From positions 372,001 through 436,000 of the forward strand of contig NZ_JACIDW010000002.1 in the NCBI RefSeq assembly GCF_014196505.1: 64,000 bases of DNA, written 5' to 3'. Shown piece by piece: positions 18,809 through 27,922 of the stretch. The notes under the pieces are model-generated. The model did not search any database. It was not told where the DNA came from and saw only the letters and a list, made by a program, of their open reading frames with translations. Position numbers and translations under genes: made by a program. The DNA comes from Rhizobium metallidurans. Lineage in GTDB: Bacteria; Pseudomonadota; Alphaproteobacteria; Rhizobiales; Rhizobiaceae. Position 1 is the stretch's first letter; each line of letters opens with the position of its first letter.

Positions 18809-19525
18809 TCAGGCGCCGCAGCAGGCCTTGAGCCTTGCAAGCTTCGGCACCTCGATATGCCGGTTGGCGACGATGGAAATCACCCCATCGGCCTTGAGCT
18901 TCGACATCTGCCGCGACACCGTCTCGATCGTCAGCCCGAGGAAATCGGCGATATCGGCGCGTGACAGCGGCAGGTCGAAGCGGCGGCTCTGGCCGGCGGC
19001 TTCGGGATCGAGATGCGTCGCGATCAGAAGCAGGAAGCTCGCGACCTTTTCCGCCGCCGTCTTGCGCCCCAGCGTCACCATCCAGTCACGCGCCTCGTCG
19101 AGCTCGCGCATCGTCTGGTTCATCAGCCGTTCGGCGAGCGCCGGCGTGCTCTTGACCAGCCGCTCCATGGCGGCCTTCGGAACACGGCAGAGATGGACGT
19201 CGGACGCGGCCTCCGCCGAGACGCCGTTTTCATCGGCATGCAACCTCCCGAGGAAATCGGGCGCGAACTGCAGGCCGACGATCTGCTGGCGACCGTCTTC
19301 GAGCGTCTTCGTCAGCTTCACCACGCCGCTGATGACGGTGGCGTAGGATTCGACGGGCATCTTCTCGCCGGCCAGCTCCCCCCCGGCGTCATGGGTGACA
19401 AGCCGCGTATGGGCGGAAAGAGACAGGAGTTCGTCGGCCGTGAGCGCCCCGCACATCCCCTTGTGGCGCACCTCGCAGCTGACGCAACGCACTGGAATAT
19501 TAGAATTATGGATATCTTTTCGCAT
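18809..19525 (-). CDS. fnrN: FnrN, Crp/Fnr-family oxygen-sensing transcriptional regulator
   Basis: This 238-residue FNR-type activator turns on microaerobic genes. The N-terminal cysteine cluster CVSCEVRHKGMC and a central cysteine (DVHLCRVPK) can bind an oxygen-labile [4Fe-4S] cluster. A cyclic-nucleotide-like beta-roll follows, and the C-terminal helix-turn-helix is SRADIADFLGLTIETVSRQMSKL, with E-SR as in FNR. An in-frame ATG at 19603 gives 264 residues, but then a perfect FNR box would lie inside the coding region. The ATG at 19525 (MRKDIHNSN), with GGAG eight bases upstream, fits the usual FnrN length of about 240. It is divergent from hemN. Confidence 0.92.
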   Translation of the reverse strand: MRKDIHNSNIPVRCVSCEVRHKGMCGALTADELLSLSAHTRLVTHDAGGELAGEKMPVESYATVISGVVKLTKTLEDGRQQIVGLQFAPDFLGRLHADENGVSAEAASDVHLCRVPKAAMERLVKSTPALAERLMNQTMRELDEARDWMVTLGRKTAAEKVASFLLLIATHLDPEAAGQSRRFDLPLSRADIADFLGLTIETVSRQMSKLKADGVISIVANRHIEVPKLARLKACCGA

Positions 19526-19580
19526 AGACCCGGCTCCACCCGGACCATAGCCAAGGCCATCGTCGGAGAACAGCGGTTTC

Positions 19581-19594
19581 TTGATCGAGATCAA
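19581..19594. promoter_or_regulatory. FNR box (anaerobox) between fnrN and hemN
   Basis: TTGATCGAGATCAA matches the TTGAT-N4-ATCAA consensus exactly. It lies 57 bases before the hemN start and about 60 bases before the preferred fnrN start. It can serve FnrN activation of hemN and autoregulation of fnrN, as known in Rhizobium. Confidence 0.88.
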
Positions 19595-19644
19595 GGCAGT
19601 CATCGAAAACCCCCTTTATTCCCCGTCCTGGAAAGGACACGCCC

Positions 19645-20988
19645 ATGAACGCCGATCTCATCGCCCGCTATTCCGCCCCCGTCCCCCGCTACACCAGCTA
19701 CCCGACCGCGCCGCACTTTCACGAGGGCATCGGCGAGGTGGATTACAGGCGGTGGCTCGAAGCAAATTCACAAGGAGCACTATCGCTTTACGTGCATATC
19801 CCGTTCTGCGACCGGCTGTGTTTCTACTGCGGCTGCCATACCAGGCAGGTGCGCCGCTACAACCCGATCGCGACCTACCTGGAAGCCTTGAATAGCGAGA
19901 TCGCGCTCGTTGCAAAACATCTCCCGCTACGGCGAAAGGTCGCAGCCATCCATTTCGGCGGCGGTTCGCCGACGATCGTCAGCCCCGATGACCTCGGCCG
20001 CCTGCGCGCCACGCTCGATGCCCATTTCGAGATCGGTCCGGAGTGCGAGATCAGCGTCGAGATCGATCCGACGCATGTGGATGCCGACAAGCTCAGGGCA
20101 TGGCGCGATCTCGGCATGACGCGGGCAAGCGTCGGCGTGCAGGACTTCGCACCCGTCGTCCAGACATCGATCAACCGGCCGCAGAGCTTTGACGAGACGG
20201 CGATGGTGGTTCGGACGTTGCGCGATCTCGGCATCGGCTCGATCAATCTCGACATCGTCTACGGCCTGCCGCATCAGAACCGCGACATGCTGCTGCGAAC
20301 GATAGAACTGTCGCTGTCGATGCAGCCCGATCGCATCGCCATGTTCGGCTACGCCCACGTCCCCTGGGTCAAGAAGCACCAGTCGGTGATCGACACCGCC
20401 ACGCTTGCCGGCCCGGTCGACCGCTTCGCGATGGCCGCGGCCGGCGCCGGCGCCATCCTCGCCGCCGGTTACGACGCCGTCGGCATCGACCACTTCGCGA
20501 GACCCGACGACAGCATGGCGCGCAAGCTGCGCGACGGCGCGCTCAGGCGCAATTTCCAGGGCTACACGACGGATGGCGCCGATACGCTGATCGGCCTTGG
20601 CGCCTCCTCGATCGGCAAGCTTCCACAGGGCTATGTCCAGAACATCGTCGCGACGGGACAATACTGCCGGTCGGTCATGGAAGGCCGCCTTCCCGTCGCA
20701 AGAGGCTTCGCGCTCTCGGATGGCGACCGCGCCAGCGCTTGCGCGATCGAGGCGCTGATGTGCCAATACGCCTTTTCCCTCGCGGATCTGCGCGCGCGCT
20801 TCGGCGGAGCCGCCGACGATGCCTGCAACGACGCCCTGCATGCGAGCTTCAACGAGGACGGCTTCGTCTCCTTCGACGGCGACAGGTTCGCCATCACCGA
20901 GGAAGGCCGCCCATTCGTGCGCACGATCGCCGCCAGGTTTGATCGCTACCTCGATCGGGGCAAGGGCAAACATTCTTCCGCGATTTGA
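19645..20988 (+). CDS. hemN: Oxygen-independent coproporphyrinogen III oxidase (radical SAM)
   Basis: This 447-residue enzyme converts coproporphyrinogen III to protoporphyrinogen IX without oxygen, so haem can be made for terminal oxidases at low oxygen. The radical SAM CxxxCxxC motif is C55, C59, C62 with the fourth cysteine C64 (HIPFCDRLCFYCGC). IHFGGGSPT and DIVYGLPHQ complete the SAM-binding core, and the HemN C-terminal domain follows. AAGGA lies eight bases upstream of the ATG. A perfect FNR box precedes the gene and a second one overlaps its stop codon. Confidence 0.95.
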   Translation: MNADLIARYSAPVPRYTSYPTAPHFHEGIGEVDYRRWLEANSQGALSLYVHIPFCDRLCFYCGCHTRQVRRYNPIATYLEALNSEIALVAKHLPLRRKVAAIHFGGGSPTIVSPDDLGRLRATLDAHFEIGPECEISVEIDPTHVDADKLRAWRDLGMTRASVGVQDFAPVVQTSINRPQSFDETAMVVRTLRDLGIGSINLDIVYGLPHQNRDMLLRTIELSLSMQPDRIAMFGYAHVPWVKKHQSVIDTATLAGPVDRFAMAAAGAGAILAAGYDAVGIDHFARPDDSMARKLRDGALRRNFQGYTTDGADTLIGLGASSIGKLPQGYVQNIVATGQYCRSVMEGRLPVARGFALSDGDRASACAIEALMCQYAFSLADLRARFGGAADDACNDALHASFNEDGFVSFDGDRFAITEEGRPFVRTIAARFDRYLDRGKGKHSSAI

Positions 20989-20998
20989 TCTGAATCAA
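20985..20998. promoter_or_regulatory. FNR box overlapping the hemN stop codon, upstream of the cyd operon
   Basis: TTGATCTGAATCAA matches the TTGAT-N4-ATCAA consensus exactly, and the hemN TGA lies inside it. It is about 145 bases before the GbsR-type gene that leads cydDCABX. FnrN can thus link haem synthesis and cytochrome bd expression. Confidence 0.85.
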
Positions 20999-21064
20999 TA
21001 AGCCCGGCCGAAAACCTGATTATCGTCAGTTCCGGCACCAATTGTCGCAGCCCCGGCTCGCCGA

Positions 21065-21116
21065 TTGTCAGTCGTCTACTGCCAGTTATAGTGATTTCAG
21101 AAATTTCTGAAATCAC
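21065..21116 (+). promoter_or_regulatory. Sigma-70 promoter with a 26-bp perfect palindromic operator
   Basis: TTGTCA (21065-21070), a 16-base spacer and TATAGT (21087-21092) form a good promoter. A 26-bp perfect palindrome (21091-21116, half-site GTGATTTCAGAAA) overlaps the end of the -10 box and the expected start of transcription, 21 bases before the regulator's ATG. It is the likely autoregulatory operator of the GbsR/MarR-type gene that follows. Confidence 0.8.
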
Positions 21117-21137
21117 AGTCATAACGAAAGCCTGATC

Positions 21138-21716
21138 ATGAATCTTGTGCCGCTCGTCCAATCCTTCGTCCTGCACTTCGGTGAAATGGGCTCACGCTGG
21201 GGTATCAACCGTACGGTGAGCCAGATCTACGCGCTGCTCTACGTCTCGCCCCAGCCGCTCTGCGCCGAGGAGATCGCCGACGCGCTCGGCATTTCGCGCT
21301 CGAACGTCTCGATGAGCCTGCGCGAGTTGCAGACCTGGAACCTGGTACTGCTGAGACACCGGCCGGACGATCGCCGCGACTTCTTCACCACGCCGGACGA
21401 TGTCTGGCTGATCCTGCGCACGCTCGCCGAGGAGCGCAAGAAGCGCGAGGTCGATCCCACCCTCTCGATGCTACGCGAAATCCTCATGCAGAAGCCGGCC
21501 AGCGAAGCCGAGCGCCACGCCCAGCAACGCATGGGCGAAATGCATGTACTGATTGAACAGCTGACACATTGGTATGACGATGTGAAACAACTTGAAACCG
21601 AAAGACTGGCGACGCTACTCTCGCTAGGCGCGAAAGTGACGAAGCTGCTCGAGGCCAAGGACCGGGTCATCTCGCTCGGCCGTGGCCGCCGTCCCAATCC
21701 TGCGAACAAGAGTTAG
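21138..21716 (+). CDS. GbsR/MarR-family transcriptional regulator leading the cyd operon
   Basis: This 192-residue winged-helix regulator has the HTH at about residues 40-95 (SPQPLCAEEIADALGISRSNVSMSLRELQTWNLVLLRHRPDDRRDFFTTP) and a C-terminal helical dimerisation part. The single-HTH, roughly 190-residue layout matches the GbsR branch. It is followed four bases later by cydD, so it is co-transcribed with the cytochrome bd genes. A 26-bp palindrome sits over its promoter, which suggests that it represses its own operon. The inducing signal is unknown; a respiratory or redox signal would fit the context (inference). Confidence 0.85.
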   Translation: MNLVPLVQSFVLHFGEMGSRWGINRTVSQIYALLYVSPQPLCAEEIADALGISRSNVSMSLRELQTWNLVLLRHRPDDRRDFFTTPDDVWLILRTLAEERKKREVDPTLSMLREILMQKPASEAERHAQQRMGEMHVLIEQLTHWYDDVKQLETERLATLLSLGAKVTKLLEAKDRVISLGRGRRPNPANKS

Positions 21717-21720
21717 CGCC

Positions 21721-23409
21721 ATGACCAGTGCCTACCTCGATGCCACGCAAGACAAGACCGGGAAAGCACGGCGCAGGCGTGCCCGTCAGCCCGCGGGCCT
21801 TCGAACCGCGGCCCTCATCCAGACGCTCGCGGCCCTCCTCTGGATTCCGCAGGCCGGCCTGCTGTCGATCGCGGTCGGCCGCATCGCCGATGGCGGCGGC
21901 CTCGATGCCGCGGTCTGGCCGGCGATCGCCATTGCCTTGCTCGGCGTCGCGAAGAGCTGTCTCGACGCGGCCGGGGGCCGGCTTGCCTTCCGCTCCGCGC
22001 GCGTTGAACTGACGAAAAGGCGGGCCCGCGCCGTCGAGGCGCTGGCGCGGCGCTCGCCCGTCGACAGCACCCGCCACACATCCGGCGAGGCCGCCAGCAT
22101 CGTCGGCGAGCAGGCCGAACTGATCGTTCCCTATCTCGCGCGTTTCCAGCCCGGCCGCTTCAAGGCCAGCGCCGTGCCGCTCTTCATTTTCGCCTGCGTC
22201 TTCCCCATCTCGTGGATCGCGGCCCTCGTCCTGCTCTTCACCATGCCGCTCGTTCCCGTGTTCATGGCGTTGATCGGCTGGCGCGCGCAGGCGGCCAGCG
22301 AGAGGCAGCTCCAGGCGACCGGCGGCCTCAACGGCTTCCTGCTCGACCGCCTGCGCGGCCTCTCCACCATCCGCGCCCTTGGCGCCGTCGATGCCACGGC
22401 GACGCGTCTGCGCGCCGATGCCGAGGACCTGAAAACCCGCACCATGGCCGTGTTGCGCATCGCCTTCCTGTCGTCGGCTGTTCTCGAGCTCTTCGCCGCC
22501 CTGGGCGTCGCCATGCTGGCCGTCTATGTCGGCTTCTCGCTGCTCGGCCAGATCAGGTTCGGCGCCTGGACAAGCGGTCTCGACCTCACATCGGGCCTCT
22601 TCGTGCTCTTGCTCGCGCCCGCCTTCTTCGAGCCGCTGCGCGAACTCTCGGCCGTCTGGCACGACCGCGCCTCGGGTGAAGCGGCGATGAAGGCGCTCGA
22701 TGCGCTGAGCGAGGACGGCATGCCGCTGCCGCAAGCCAAACCGGCTCCCGGCACGCTTGGCGCCGACATCCGCTTCCATGCGGTCGGCTTTCGCTATCCC
22801 GGCAGCGACATATCCGCCGTCGAGAATTTCGACCTTCACATCCGCGCCGGCGAGCACGTCGCCCTGCTGGGCCCGAGCGGCTCGGGCAAGTCGACCTTGC
22901 TGGCGCTCGCCGCCGGTCTCGCTCCCTGTGAAACTGGTCAGATCGCGATCGGCAGGCAACCGGCCGGCCACGCGTCGCGGTCGCGGATCGCCTGGATCGG
23001 TCAGAAGCCGCATATCTTCGCCGGCAGCATCACCCGCAACGTCTCGCTCGGGCGGCCGCACGTCTCCGCTCAACAGGCCGCGGCCGCTCTCGATGCCGCC
23101 CACCTCGGCAACCTCGCGAGCGCCTACCGCAACCGTCCGCTGGGTGACGGCGGAGCCGGCCTTTCGGGCGGCGAGGCGCTGCGGCTTGCCATCGCGCGTG
23201 CCGCCGCCGACCCGCGAGCGCTGATCGTCCTTGCCGACGAACCCACCGCCCATCTCGATATCGCGACGGCCGACGACATCACCGAGAGCCTGCTGACCCT
23301 TGCCAAGGGCAGGACCCTGCTCGTCGCCACCCACGATCCCCGCCTTGCCGCGCGCATGGGCAGGACCATCCATATCAATCCGGAACCCGCAAGGGAGGCC
23401 GCGGAATGA
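21721..23409 (+). CDS. cydD: Thiol reductant ABC exporter subunit CydD
   Basis: This 562-residue half-transporter pairs with CydC to export glutathione or cysteine to the periplasm, which is needed for cytochrome bd assembly. The N-terminal membrane domain (about residues 20-310, six helices) is followed by an ATPase domain with Walker A GPSGSGKST, signature GLSGGEALRLAIARA, Walker B LIVLADEPTAHLD and the H-loop VATHDPR. The start at 21721 (MTSAYLDATQ) was taken because the preceding in-frame codons overlap the regulator gene. Its stop overlaps the cydC start (ATGA). Confidence 0.93.
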   Translation: MTSAYLDATQDKTGKARRRRARQPAGLRTAALIQTLAALLWIPQAGLLSIAVGRIADGGGLDAAVWPAIAIALLGVAKSCLDAAGGRLAFRSARVELTKRRARAVEALARRSPVDSTRHTSGEAASIVGEQAELIVPYLARFQPGRFKASAVPLFIFACVFPISWIAALVLLFTMPLVPVFMALIGWRAQAASERQLQATGGLNGFLLDRLRGLSTIRALGAVDATATRLRADAEDLKTRTMAVLRIAFLSSAVLELFAALGVAMLAVYVGFSLLGQIRFGAWTSGLDLTSGLFVLLLAPAFFEPLRELSAVWHDRASGEAAMKALDALSEDGMPLPQAKPAPGTLGADIRFHAVGFRYPGSDISAVENFDLHIRAGEHVALLGPSGSGKSTLLALAAGLAPCETGQIAIGRQPAGHASRSRIAWIGQKPHIFAGSITRNVSLGRPHVSAQQAAAALDAAHLGNLASAYRNRPLGDGGAGLSGGEALRLAIARAAADPRALIVLADEPTAHLDIATADDITESLLTLAKGRTLLVATHDPRLAARMGRTIHINPEPAREAAE

Positions 23410-25097
23410 GCGCGTCGCTGACCGATCTGAAACCGATCCTCAAGCTCTTCGTCCGCGAGAAGAAACGCGGCCTGCTCCTCGGCGCCGTCATGTCGGCGAC
23501 AACGGCCGCCGCCGGCGTCGCGCTGCTCGGTCTCTCCGGCTGGTTCATCACGGCAACCGCCATTGCCGGCACGGCGGCGGCGACCGCCATCACCTTCGAT
23601 GTCTTCGCGCCCTCGGCCGGCATTCGCCTGCTGGCGATCGGCCGCACGGCCTCGCGCTATGGCGAGCGGCTGACGACGCATGACGCGACGCTGAGCGTTC
23701 TCGCCGCCTTGCGCGAACGCCTGTTTCGCGGCTGGGCGAAGGCCGGAGCCGCCCGCGATCTCGCCAGACGACCGGCCCGCCTGCTGTTTCGCCTGACCGG
23801 CGATATCGATGCGCTCGATTCCCTCTATCTGCGCGTGCTGGTGCCGGCGGGCGTGGCCATCCTGGCCGCCCTCGCCACCGGCATCGCGCTCGGCCTGATG
23901 CATCCTCTCTTCGGCCTTTCGGCGGCGCTGCTTCTTTTCGCCGCCGGCCTCGGCATCCCCCTTTGCGCCGGCAGACTTGCCGCCGCCCACGCCCGGCGCC
24001 GCGCCTATGGCATCGAGGCGCTGCGCGCGCGCACCATCGACCTCGTGGCCGCCCAGTCGGACCTGCTGATGGCCGGACGGATCGAGGCGCAGGCGACAGC
24101 CATATCGGCAGCCGACCGCTATGCGGCCGATGCCGACGACCGGCTGAACCGCATCGAGAGCATCGTCACCCTCGGCTTCGGCGCCGCCTCGACGTTCCTG
24201 CTCACCGGCGCGCTGCTGGCCGTATCCGCACTCGCGGGCGCCGGCACGATCACCGCCCCGGTTGCCGCCCTCGGTATCCTGATCGCCTTCGCCGCCGTCG
24301 AGCCCTTCGGCGCGCTTCGTCGCGGCGCGCTCGAACTCGGACGCACGCTTCTGGCGGCCAAGCGTATCGGTCCGCGCCTCGCCGATGAGCAGCCGGCGGG
24401 CCGGCACGCAGCCCCTTCCACCGAATTCGCGATCGAACTCGCCGGTGTCAGCGCCGCCTACGACGCGGCCGCGACCCCCGTCCTCGTCGATATCAACCTC
24501 ACCCTGAAAGCAGGCGAGAAGCTTGCGCTGATCGGCGCCAGCGGCGCCGGGAAGTCGACGCTGCTGGCCCTGCTCGCCGGCGAGATCGCACCGCTTCACG
24601 GCATGATCGCCAACGACGCGGCGACGCTGATGACCCAGTGCACCGAGCTTTTCCAGGACACGGTCGGCGGCAATCTGCGTCTGGCCCATCCGCGGGCGAC
24701 GGTCGACGACCTCAAGGCGGCGCTCGCCGCCGCCGGCCTGCTGGCCGATATAGTCGCGCTCCCCGCCAATCTCGGCACCCGGCTTGGCGAAGGCGGCATG
24801 GGCCTGTCGGGCGGCCAGGCGCGCCGGCTTGCGCTCGCCCGCCTCTTCCTGCGCGACACGCGGCTCTGGCTGCTCGACGAACCGACGGAAGGCCTAGACC
24901 GCGCCACCGCGCGAGATGTCATGGCCCGGCTGTCGGAGAAGGCGGACGGCCGCACGCTTGTCATCGCCACGCATATCCGCCGCGAGGCGGAGATCACGGA
25001 TGTGATCGCCACGCTCGATGGCGGCCGCATCGCAGGCATTTCGCGCCGCGGAGAGACGGCGTTCGAAGACGCTCTGAACCGGCTGAGACCGGACTGA
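23406..25097 (+). CDS. cydC: Thiol reductant ABC exporter subunit CydC
   Basis: This 563-residue partner of CydD overlaps it by four bases. The membrane domain begins GLLLGAVMSATTAAAGVALLGLSGWFITATA, typical of CydC. The ATPase half has Walker A GASGAGKST, signature GLSGGQARRLALAR, Walker B LWLLDEPTEGLD and the H-loop IATHIRREAE. The heterodimer sits in the inner membrane. CydDC genes placed before cydAB in one operon are usual in alphaproteobacteria. Confidence 0.93.
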   Translation: MSASLTDLKPILKLFVREKKRGLLLGAVMSATTAAAGVALLGLSGWFITATAIAGTAAATAITFDVFAPSAGIRLLAIGRTASRYGERLTTHDATLSVLAALRERLFRGWAKAGAARDLARRPARLLFRLTGDIDALDSLYLRVLVPAGVAILAALATGIALGLMHPLFGLSAALLLFAAGLGIPLCAGRLAAAHARRRAYGIEALRARTIDLVAAQSDLLMAGRIEAQATAISAADRYAADADDRLNRIESIVTLGFGAASTFLLTGALLAVSALAGAGTITAPVAALGILIAFAAVEPFGALRRGALELGRTLLAAKRIGPRLADEQPAGRHAAPSTEFAIELAGVSAAYDAAATPVLVDINLTLKAGEKLALIGASGAGKSTLLALLAGEIAPLHGMIANDAATLMTQCTELFQDTVGGNLRLAHPRATVDDLKAALAAAGLLADIVALPANLGTRLGEGGMGLSGGQARRLALARLFLRDTRLWLLDEPTEGLDRATARDVMARLSEKADGRTLVIATHIRREAEITDVIATLDGGRIAGISRRGETAFEDALNRLRPD

Positions 25098-25168
25098 GCA
25101 ATGCATGACCGCCAGGCAATCGGGCCGGCGGAGAATCTTCGTACCCCCATGGGGCTGGGAGAAAGACA

Positions 25169-26749
25169 ATGGAACTAGACATCGTCGATTTATCGCGTTT
25201 TCAATTCGCGCTGACAGCGCTCTACCACTTTTTATTCGTGCCGCTGACGCTTGGCCTCTCCGTGCTGCTGGCCATCATGGAGACCGTCTACGTCATGACC
25301 GGCCGCCAGATCTGGCGGCAGATGACGAAATTCTGGGGCGTGCTGTTCGGTATCAACTTCGCCATCGGCGTCGCCACCGGCATCGTCATGGAATTCCAGT
25401 TCGGCATGAACTGGAGCTACTACAGCTACTATGTCGGCGATATCTTCGGCGCGCCGCTGGCGATCGAAGGGCTGATGGCCTTCTTCCTCGAAGCCACCTT
25501 CGTCGGCCTGTTCTTCTTCGGCTGGGACAAGCTCTCCAAGGTCGGTCACCTGATCGCGACATGGTGCGTGGCGATCGGATCGAACTTCTCCGCGCTCTGG
25601 ATCCTCGTCGCCAACGGCTGGATGCAGAACCCGGCCGGATCGGCGCTCAACCCGCAGACCATGCGCATGGAAGTGACCAGCTTCTTCGACGTCGTCTTCA
25701 ACCCGGTCGCCCAGGCGAAGTTCGTCCACACCGTCTCGGCCGGTTACGTCTGTGCCTCCCTCTTCGTTCTCGGCGTCTCGGCCTGGTACCTGCTCAAGGG
25801 CCGGCACATCGAGATCGCCAAGCGCTCGATGACGGTCGCGGCGTCCTTCGGCCTGGCCTCGGCGCTGTCGGTCGTCGTTCTCGGCGACGAAAGCGGCTAC
25901 CGTGCAACCGAAAACCAGAAGATGAAGCTCGCAGCCATCGAAGCCATGTGGGAGACGGAGCCGGCGCCAGCGGCCTTCACCGCCATCGGCTTCCCCGACC
26001 AGGAAGCGCGCGAAACGCACTTCGCCGTCCAGATCCCGTGGCTCATGGGCCTGATCGGCACCCGCTCGCTGGATACCGCCATTCCGGGGATCAACGAACT
26101 CGAGGAAGGCGCGAAGACCCGGATTCGGGAAGGCATCAAGGCCTACGACGCGCTGATGCAAATCCGCGCCGCCGGCTCGCCCGACAAGATCACGCCTGAA
26201 AACAGGACCACGTTCGAGACGCTCGGCCACCAGCTCGGCTATGCCCTTCTCCTGAAGCGTTATGTCGACGATCCCCGCACCGCCACCGATCAGCAGATCG
26301 AACAGGCCGCCCGCGACACCATCCCGAACGTGCCGGTCCTCTTCTGGTCGTTCCGCATCATGGTCGGGCTCGGCGTCTTCTTCATTCTTCTGACGGCGAC
26401 CTTCTTCTGGCTGTCCGCCCGCCGTCGTCTCGATGCCCATCCGTGGCTTTTGCGTATCGCGGTCTTTTCGATACCGCTGCCGTTCATCGCCATCGAGATG
26501 GGTTGGGTGGTTGCCGAGGTCGGACGTCAGCCCTGGATCATCGAGGGCGTGCTGCCGACGGCCGCCGCCGTCTCCAGCCTCGGTGCCAGCACCGTGCTCA
26601 TGACCATCATCGGCTTTGCCGCCCTCTACACGGTGCTCATCATCATCGAGATGACGCTGATGGTGAAGGCCATCAAGAAAGGCCCGGAACCGGACAACGA
26701 GCCGGAAGCCGAGCTTATTTCCGAAACCCTCGTTCCTGCCGCGGAGTGA
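25169..26749 (+). CDS. cydA: Cytochrome bd ubiquinol oxidase subunit I
   Basis: This 526-residue membrane subunit carries haems b558, b595 and d and the quinol site of cytochrome bd, a high-affinity oxidase used at low oxygen. The axial histidine is H20 (ALYHFLFVPLTLGL), and the strongly conserved GWVVAEVGRQPW lies near residue 450. The long periplasmic Q-loop between about residues 290 and 390 puts it in the E. coli-like long-Q-loop group. GGGAG lies nine bases upstream of the ATG. It is followed after six bases by cydB. Confidence 0.95.
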   Translation: MELDIVDLSRFQFALTALYHFLFVPLTLGLSVLLAIMETVYVMTGRQIWRQMTKFWGVLFGINFAIGVATGIVMEFQFGMNWSYYSYYVGDIFGAPLAIEGLMAFFLEATFVGLFFFGWDKLSKVGHLIATWCVAIGSNFSALWILVANGWMQNPAGSALNPQTMRMEVTSFFDVVFNPVAQAKFVHTVSAGYVCASLFVLGVSAWYLLKGRHIEIAKRSMTVAASFGLASALSVVVLGDESGYRATENQKMKLAAIEAMWETEPAPAAFTAIGFPDQEARETHFAVQIPWLMGLIGTRSLDTAIPGINELEEGAKTRIREGIKAYDALMQIRAAGSPDKITPENRTTFETLGHQLGYALLLKRYVDDPRTATDQQIEQAARDTIPNVPVLFWSFRIMVGLGVFFILLTATFFWLSARRRLDAHPWLLRIAVFSIPLPFIAIEMGWVVAEVGRQPWIIEGVLPTAAAVSSLGASTVLMTIIGFAALYTVLIIIEMTLMVKAIKKGPEPDNEPEAELISETLVPAAE

Positions 26750-26755
26750 TCGATC

Positions 26756-27910
26756 ATGATCCTGCACGAACTCATCGACTATCAAACCCTGCGCCTGATC
26801 TGGTGGCTGATCCTCGGCGTCCTGCTGATCGGCTTCGCCGTCACCGATGGCTTCGACCTCGGCGTCGGCATTCTACTCCCCTTCGTCGCCAGGAAGGATA
26901 CGGAGCGGCGCGTCGCCATCAACACGATCGGCCCGGTCTGGGAAGGAAACCAGGTGTGGCTGATCCTCGGGGGCGGCGCCGTCTTCGCCGCCTGGCCACC
27001 ACTCTACGCGGTCTCCTTCTCGGGCTTCTACCTCGCCATGTTCGCCGTTCTCCTGGCGCTCATCCTGCGGCCGGTCGCCTTCAAGTACCGCTCGAAGCGT
27101 GAAAGCGCCCGCTGGCGCGGCAATTGGGACATCGCGCTGTTCATCGGCGGCTTCGTCCCGTCGCTGATCTTCGGCGTCGCCGTCGGCAACGTGCTGCAGG
27201 GCGTGCCCTTCCGCTTCGATCCGGCCGACATGCGCATCTTCTACGAAGGCACCTTCTTCGGGCTGCTCAACCCCTACGCCCTGCTCTGCGGCCTGCTGTC
27301 GGTTGCCATGCTGACCATGCACGGCGCCGCCTGGCTGGTGCTGAAGTCGAGCGGTCCGGTGGCGGAGCGCGCCCGCGGCTATGGCAGCGTCGCGGCCTTC
27401 CTCGTCATCGTGCTCTTCGCTCTCGGCGGCGTCTTCCTGGCCTTCGGCGTCAGCGGCTACACGATCTCGAGCGCCATCGTCACCGATGGCCCTTCGAACC
27501 CGCTGTTGAAGACGGCGGCGCAGGACGGCTCGTGGCTGGCCAACTACGCCACCTATCCCTGGATGCTGATCGCACCTGTCGCCGGCTTCCTCGGAGCGAT
27601 CGCCACGCTGATCGCCATCCGCGCCAGACTGGAAATCGGAACGCTGCTGTTCAGCAAATTGTCGATCTTCGGCATCATCTCGACCGTCGGCGTCTCGATG
27701 TTCCCCTTCATCCTGCCCTCCTCGATCGACCCGAAGTCGAGCCTGACGGTGTGGGATGCGTCGTCGAGCCACCTGACACTGTTCATCATGCTTGTCGTCA
27801 CGGCGATCTTCCTGCCGCTAATCGTCGCCTACACCGCCTGGGTCTACAAGGTGCTGTGGGGCAAGGTCGACGAAAAGCAGGTCACCGACAAAAGCGGTCA
27901 CGCGTATTAA
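26756..27910 (+). CDS. cydB: Cytochrome bd ubiquinol oxidase subunit II
   Basis: This 384-residue subunit II is mostly membrane helices. The N-terminal signature IGFAVTDGFDLGVGILLPFV and GPVWEGNQVWLILGGGAVFAAWP are diagnostic for CydB. It supports subunit I structurally and binds no haem itself in most species. The ribosome site GGAG overlaps the end of cydA. The gene for the small subunit CydX follows after 12 bases. Confidence 0.95.
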   Translation: MILHELIDYQTLRLIWWLILGVLLIGFAVTDGFDLGVGILLPFVARKDTERRVAINTIGPVWEGNQVWLILGGGAVFAAWPPLYAVSFSGFYLAMFAVLLALILRPVAFKYRSKRESARWRGNWDIALFIGGFVPSLIFGVAVGNVLQGVPFRFDPADMRIFYEGTFFGLLNPYALLCGLLSVAMLTMHGAAWLVLKSSGPVAERARGYGSVAAFLVIVLFALGGVFLAFGVSGYTISSAIVTDGPSNPLLKTAAQDGSWLANYATYPWMLIAPVAGFLGAIATLIAIRARLEIGTLLFSKLSIFGIISTVGVSMFPFILPSSIDPKSSLTVWDASSSHLTLFIMLVVTAIFLPLIVAYTAWVYKVLWGKVDEKQVTDKSGHAY

Positions 27911-27922
27911 AGGAGAAATGGC

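Noticed and set aside
21667..24689. Long minus-strand frames opposite cydD and cydC
   Set aside because: Their products are A/R/G/E-rich without motifs, while the plus strand has full ABC exporter motifs.
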